From a virus: 40,584 nucleotides of DNA. Positions 38,707 through 40,584 of this stretch are shown here, in pieces (the first letter of the stretch is position 1; the number at the start of each line of letters is the position of its first letter). The stretch covers positions 1 to 40,584 of the IMG/VR virus record IMGVR_UViG_3300047586_000007; one strand, given 5' to 3'. Both the position numbers and the translations under genes were made by a program. Under the pieces are notes generated by a model. That model saw nothing but the letters and a program-made list of their open reading frames with translations. It made no database searches and was not told the origin of the DNA.

Positions 38707-38945
38707 AAATAGCTAAGTCAAGATTACTAAAAAAGTGGATGATGGAAAGGGAATGGTTCACAACTCACGACTTATCTGTTTGGGGAAGTAAAAATTGGTT
38801 TCATCGGGCTGACAGGCAGGCCAGGGAAATGACTGTTAATGGTGAATTAGAGCGTTTAAACTTAAGTCAGCAGTATCACTTAGGAATAGTTAAACCAGGG
38901 GCCAACGAAATAGGGGCATGGAGATATATTGGGGGATTAAAATGA
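38703..38945 (+). CDS. Small winged-helix-like hypothetical protein (80 aa)
   Basis: ATG at 38703 overlaps the RecT stop as ATGA. The chain is basic and reads KSRLLKKWMMEREWFTTHDL, GSKNWFHRADRQAREMTVNGELERL, a helix-turn-helix followed by a short strand, as in small winged-helix proteins. DNA binding is inferred from fold and neighbourhood only. Confidence 0.6.
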   Translation: MKIAKSRLLKKWMMEREWFTTHDLSVWGSKNWFHRADRQAREMTVNGELERLNLSQQYHLGIVKPGANEIGAWRYIGGLK

Positions 38946-39121
38946 AATCTTATATTTGTAATGATTGCGACATCTCTTTTGTTATTGGGCTTGATATTGA
39001 ACTCGCAAAGGCACAGAAACCTGGAAATAGAATTTGCAGAGGATGTTTGGATAATAAAATGCGTGACAAATCAGTTGATATTAAAAAATTTGCAGAAGAT
39101 TATTCGGATACGGTTCTTTAA
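38942..39121 (+). CDS. Small zinc-ribbon protein (59 aa)
   Basis: ATG at 38942 overlaps the preceding stop by four bases. CNDC near the start and CRGC in the middle form a two-knuckle zinc ribbon. It is the last of a run of coupled genes beginning at the rightward promoter. Function unknown. Confidence 0.6.
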   Translation: MKSYICNDCDISFVIGLDIELAKAQKPGNRICRGCLDNKMRDKSVDIKKFAEDYSDTVL

Positions 39122-39347
39122 TCTCTGCCTAAAGGCAGACCCGACGTTCGATATTCTAGCCAGAACACGATCGGCAAGGGTAAAGATGACGCAACAGTAC
39201 AGGGTAATGTCATGGGTGGTCACCACGCAAACCTGTTGAGTTGTTGCATCGATCATGAGCGGTGCCGTCGGTTGATAGTTTGGCGGGTTCTGTGGTTCCT
39301 AGGTAACCGGTAAGCGGATTTAGATACATCCCAAGTGTATCCCCGCC
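39122..39347 (+). other. Structured non-coding stretch with several hairpins
   Basis: No convincing gene. It contains: a TCTGCC/GGCAGA hairpin with a TAAA loop (39124-39139) right after a gene; a long stem with GCAACA/TGTTGC (39191-39196 with 39242-39247), CAGG/CCTG inside it and GTGG/CCAC at the tip; and a multi-branch element with P1 GGCGGG/CCCGCC (39282-39287 with 39342-39347), GGTT/AACC (39294-39308) and GATACA/TGTATC (39323-39341). A minus-strand reading frame of 61 codons overlaps it but has no ribosome site. It could be a regulatory RNA or leader; no class recognised. Confidence 0.4.
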
Positions 39348-39366
39348 AATTAACTTGAACGGAGGA
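39341..39366 (+). repeat. Repeated translation-leader motif, copy 1
   Basis: A 26-base segment, CCCCGCCAATTAACT then TGAACGGAGGA, identical except for one base to 40105-40130. It contains the GGAGG ribosome site and lies before the 15-residue leader frame and the gene at 39415. Its first bases also form the 3' arm of the stem ending at 39347. Confidence 0.7.
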
Positions 39367-39374
39367 TTAATGCG

Positions 39375-39422
39375 ATGGATTTTACTGTAACTATTGAAAG
39401 GGGGGATAAGTTAAATGATTAA
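39375..39422 (+). CDS. 15-residue leader peptide
   Basis: ATG at 39375, nine bases after GGAGG, gives MDFTVTIERGDKLND. Its stop overlaps the ATG of the next gene by eight bases (ATGATTAA). Its codons for ERGD contain the GGGGGG ribosome site of that gene. Probably a coupling leader. Confidence 0.4.
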   Translation: MDFTVTIERGDKLND

Positions 39423-40104
39423 ATCAGACCTGTTTGGTGCGTTATCTCGTGGCTATTGCTCAGGGAAGAATAGCGGTAAGACTCTTGACCCTGATTTGAT
39501 AGAAGCGATGGCAGACGAAATATTATTGTTGTATTGTCAGAAAAAAGGAGATTTTATGGGAACAGAAAATAAGATTCAAGATTGTAGGTGTGAGGACAAA
39601 ACTACAAATTATCATTTAAATGTAACAGCCGGACTTAAAGAACTAAAGGATCTCGAAGTACATTACTCAGCCTCTATAAAACACGACGAGACTGCACAGT
39701 TAGATACGGTATTTATTTTGTTACGAGCGGTGCTGGATGCCATGAAGGAGCCAGAAAAAGAATACACCCATAAGGATCTATTAGGTGATGCAATATTTGA
39801 CATCAATAAACGCCTCGGAGAACTAGAATCAAAGATCGGTGGATCTAAGTTGAAGAGGATGGATAAGTTTGAGGAGAGGATAAAAAGAATTGAAGAGAGA
39901 ATACTAAGAATACAAGATCACATTCAGAAAGCAGAAAGCGTTGAAGTGCAGGGTGAGACTTTTGTGAAGGTAGATCCGGATATGATAGCAATCCCACGTA
40001 GAGTTGCAGAGGATTGGGATGATCTATATACCATTTATCCGAATAATAATTTATCAGCTATCCAAAGAATGTTAGATGCAGTCCGAAAGGGCCTATCCAA
40101 ATGA
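39415..40104 (+). CDS. Coiled-coil hypothetical protein, possible two-part fusion
   Basis: 229 residues. The first 47 (LFGALSRGYCSGKNSGKTLDP, then DLIEAMADEILLL) resemble a small stand-alone phage protein. An internal ATG at 39556 has AAAGGAGATTTT directly upstream, so the rest (MGTENKIQDCRCED...) may also be made alone. The C-terminal part has a clear coiled coil (KRMDKFEERIKRIEERILRIQDHIQKAE) and an acidic end. No enzymatic motif. Function unknown. Confidence 0.65.
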   Translation: MIKSDLFGALSRGYCSGKNSGKTLDPDLIEAMADEILLLYCQKKGDFMGTENKIQDCRCEDKTTNYHLNVTAGLKELKDLEVHYSASIKHDETAQLDTVFILLRAVLDAMKEPEKEYTHKDLLGDAIFDINKRLGELESKIGGSKLKRMDKFEERIKRIEERILRIQDHIQKAESVEVQGETFVKVDPDMIAIPRRVAEDWDDLYTIYPNNNLSAIQRMLDAVRKGLSK

Positions 40105-40130
40105 CCCCGCCAATTAACTCGAACGGAGGA
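40105..40130 (+). repeat. Repeated translation-leader motif, copy 2
   Basis: 25 of 26 bases match 39341-39366. It lies directly before the pentapeptide-repeat gene and carries its GGAGGA ribosome site. A weaker version, TTAACTTGAA then GGAG, precedes the gene at 866. Confidence 0.7.
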
Positions 40131-40135
40131 GAATT

Positions 40136-40584
40136 ATGAAAATCCAAATAAAAAAATGGTTAACTCGTTCGGTTATTTTTGAATGTGATGCAGATGGAAT
40201 TAAGATAGCCGTTGAATTGGCTGTTAAATCCGGGGCCAACCTGTCCGGGGCCAACCTGTCCGGGGCCGACCTGTCCGGGGCCAACCTGTTCAGGGCCAAC
40301 CTGTTCAGGGCCAACCTGTCCGGGGCCAACCTGTCCGGGGCCAACCTATCCGGGGCCGACCTGTTCAGGGCCAACCTGGACGGGGCCAACCTGTCCGGGG
40401 CCAACCTGTCCGGGGCCTACCTGTACGGGGCCGACCTGTCCGGGGCCGACCTGTTCAGGGCCAACCTGGACGGGGCCAACCTGTCCGGGGCCAACCTGTC
40501 CGGGGCCTACCTGTACGGGGCCTACCTGGACGGGGCCGACCTGTCCGGGGCCTACCTGGACGGGGCCGACCTGTCCGGGGCCAA
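40136..40584 (+). CDS. Pentapeptide-repeat protein, N-terminal part (continues at position 1)
   Basis: ATG at 40136 after GGAGGAGAATT. The N-terminus [20 protein letters not shown], then [13 protein letters not shown], is typical of phage pentapeptide proteins; the repeats start near residue 34 and run past the window end into position 1. Joined at the 127-base overlap, 322 plus 563 bases give 885 bases, exactly 295 codons, with no frame break. A 75-base block of the repeat is duplicated in tandem (two [20 protein letters not shown] runs), so the repeat number may vary between individuals. Confidence 0.9.
   Translation, partial: MKIQIKKWLTRSVIFECDADGIKIAVELAVKSGANLSGANLSGADLSGANLFRANLFRANLSGANLSGANLSGADLFRANLDGANLSGANLSGAYLYGADLSGADLFRANLDGANLSGANLSGAYLYGAYLDGADLSGAYLDGADLSGA
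40458..40584. repeat. Right copy of 127-bp terminal direct repeat (contig closure)
   Basis: Identical to bases 1-127. The base before it (A at 40457) belongs to the last repeat unit that differs. See the left copy for the interpretation as assembly overlap of a circular genome. Confidence 0.9.

Noticed and set aside
39071-39256. 61-codon minus-strand frame starting MIDATTQQVC
   Set aside because: No ribosome site, it runs against the surrounding early unit and overlaps the end of a zinc-ribbon gene; kept only as a weak alternative to the RNA reading.
39282-39347. Possible tRNA (closing stem with two inner hairpins)
   Set aside because: There is no T-arm with GTTC, the anticodon arm has the wrong size, and no CCA-type end pattern fits.

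Overview
The window looks like one complete genome of a tailed phage with a short tail (podovirus-like), assembled from an uncultured source. The first 127 and last 127 bases are identical, so the contig closes into a circle of about 40,457 bp. The closure point lies inside a pentapeptide-repeat gene whose reading frame runs through the join without a break. The host is probably a Gram-negative-type bacterium: there is an embedded spanin pair with a lipoprotein signal, and ribosome sites are of the AGGAG type. Host identity beyond that is not visible. The GNVGIGT-repeat secreted protein is of a kind I associate with poorly cultured phyla; that is inference only.

The layout is two opposed transcription units leaving one control region (about 36.03-36.40 kb). 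Rightward (36.4 kb to the end, then 1 to 3,955): small zinc-ribbon proteins, a secreted lysozyme-like candidate, a YqaJ-type exonuclease, a RecT-type annealing protein, a structured stretch, a coiled-coil protein, the pentapeptide-repeat protein, several small unknown genes, a C5-cytosine methyltransferase split between two frames with an HNH gene nested in it, tiny membrane peptides and a second HNH/NinG-like protein. Leftward (36.2 kb down to 3,957): a leader with a predicted three-way-junction RNA, a ParB/MT-A70 adenine methyltransferase fusion, a PD-(D/E)XK-type nuclease, a ten-kilobase glycan/radical-SAM cassette, then terminase subunits, a GNAT-like protein, a cupin-like protein, portal, scaffold, major capsid, head and tail-tube genes, a lysis cassette, internal virion proteins and tail fibres. 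The two units converge at 3,955/3,957 with one base between them.

The virion genes follow a T7-like podovirus order, but no RNA polymerase, DNA polymerase, primase, helicase or integrase was recognised. The phage probably uses the host replisome plus its own exonuclease/annealing pair.

The most unusual part is the cassette at 25.4-34.3 kb. It holds a polyprenyl-phosphate-sugar synthase-like glycosyltransferase overlapping a multi-membrane protein with a C-terminal TPR that resembles TMTC/PMT O-mannosyltransferases, two different radical SAM proteins, a sugar epimerase, three more family 2 glycosyltransferases (two clearly paralogous), and a UDP-galactopyranose-mutase-like flavoprotein. All are linked by start/stop overlaps. 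I infer a phage-encoded pathway that makes a lipid-linked sugar and uses it on a surface or secreted target. Several genes of 14-59 codons are annotated here from their ribosome sites and overlaps.
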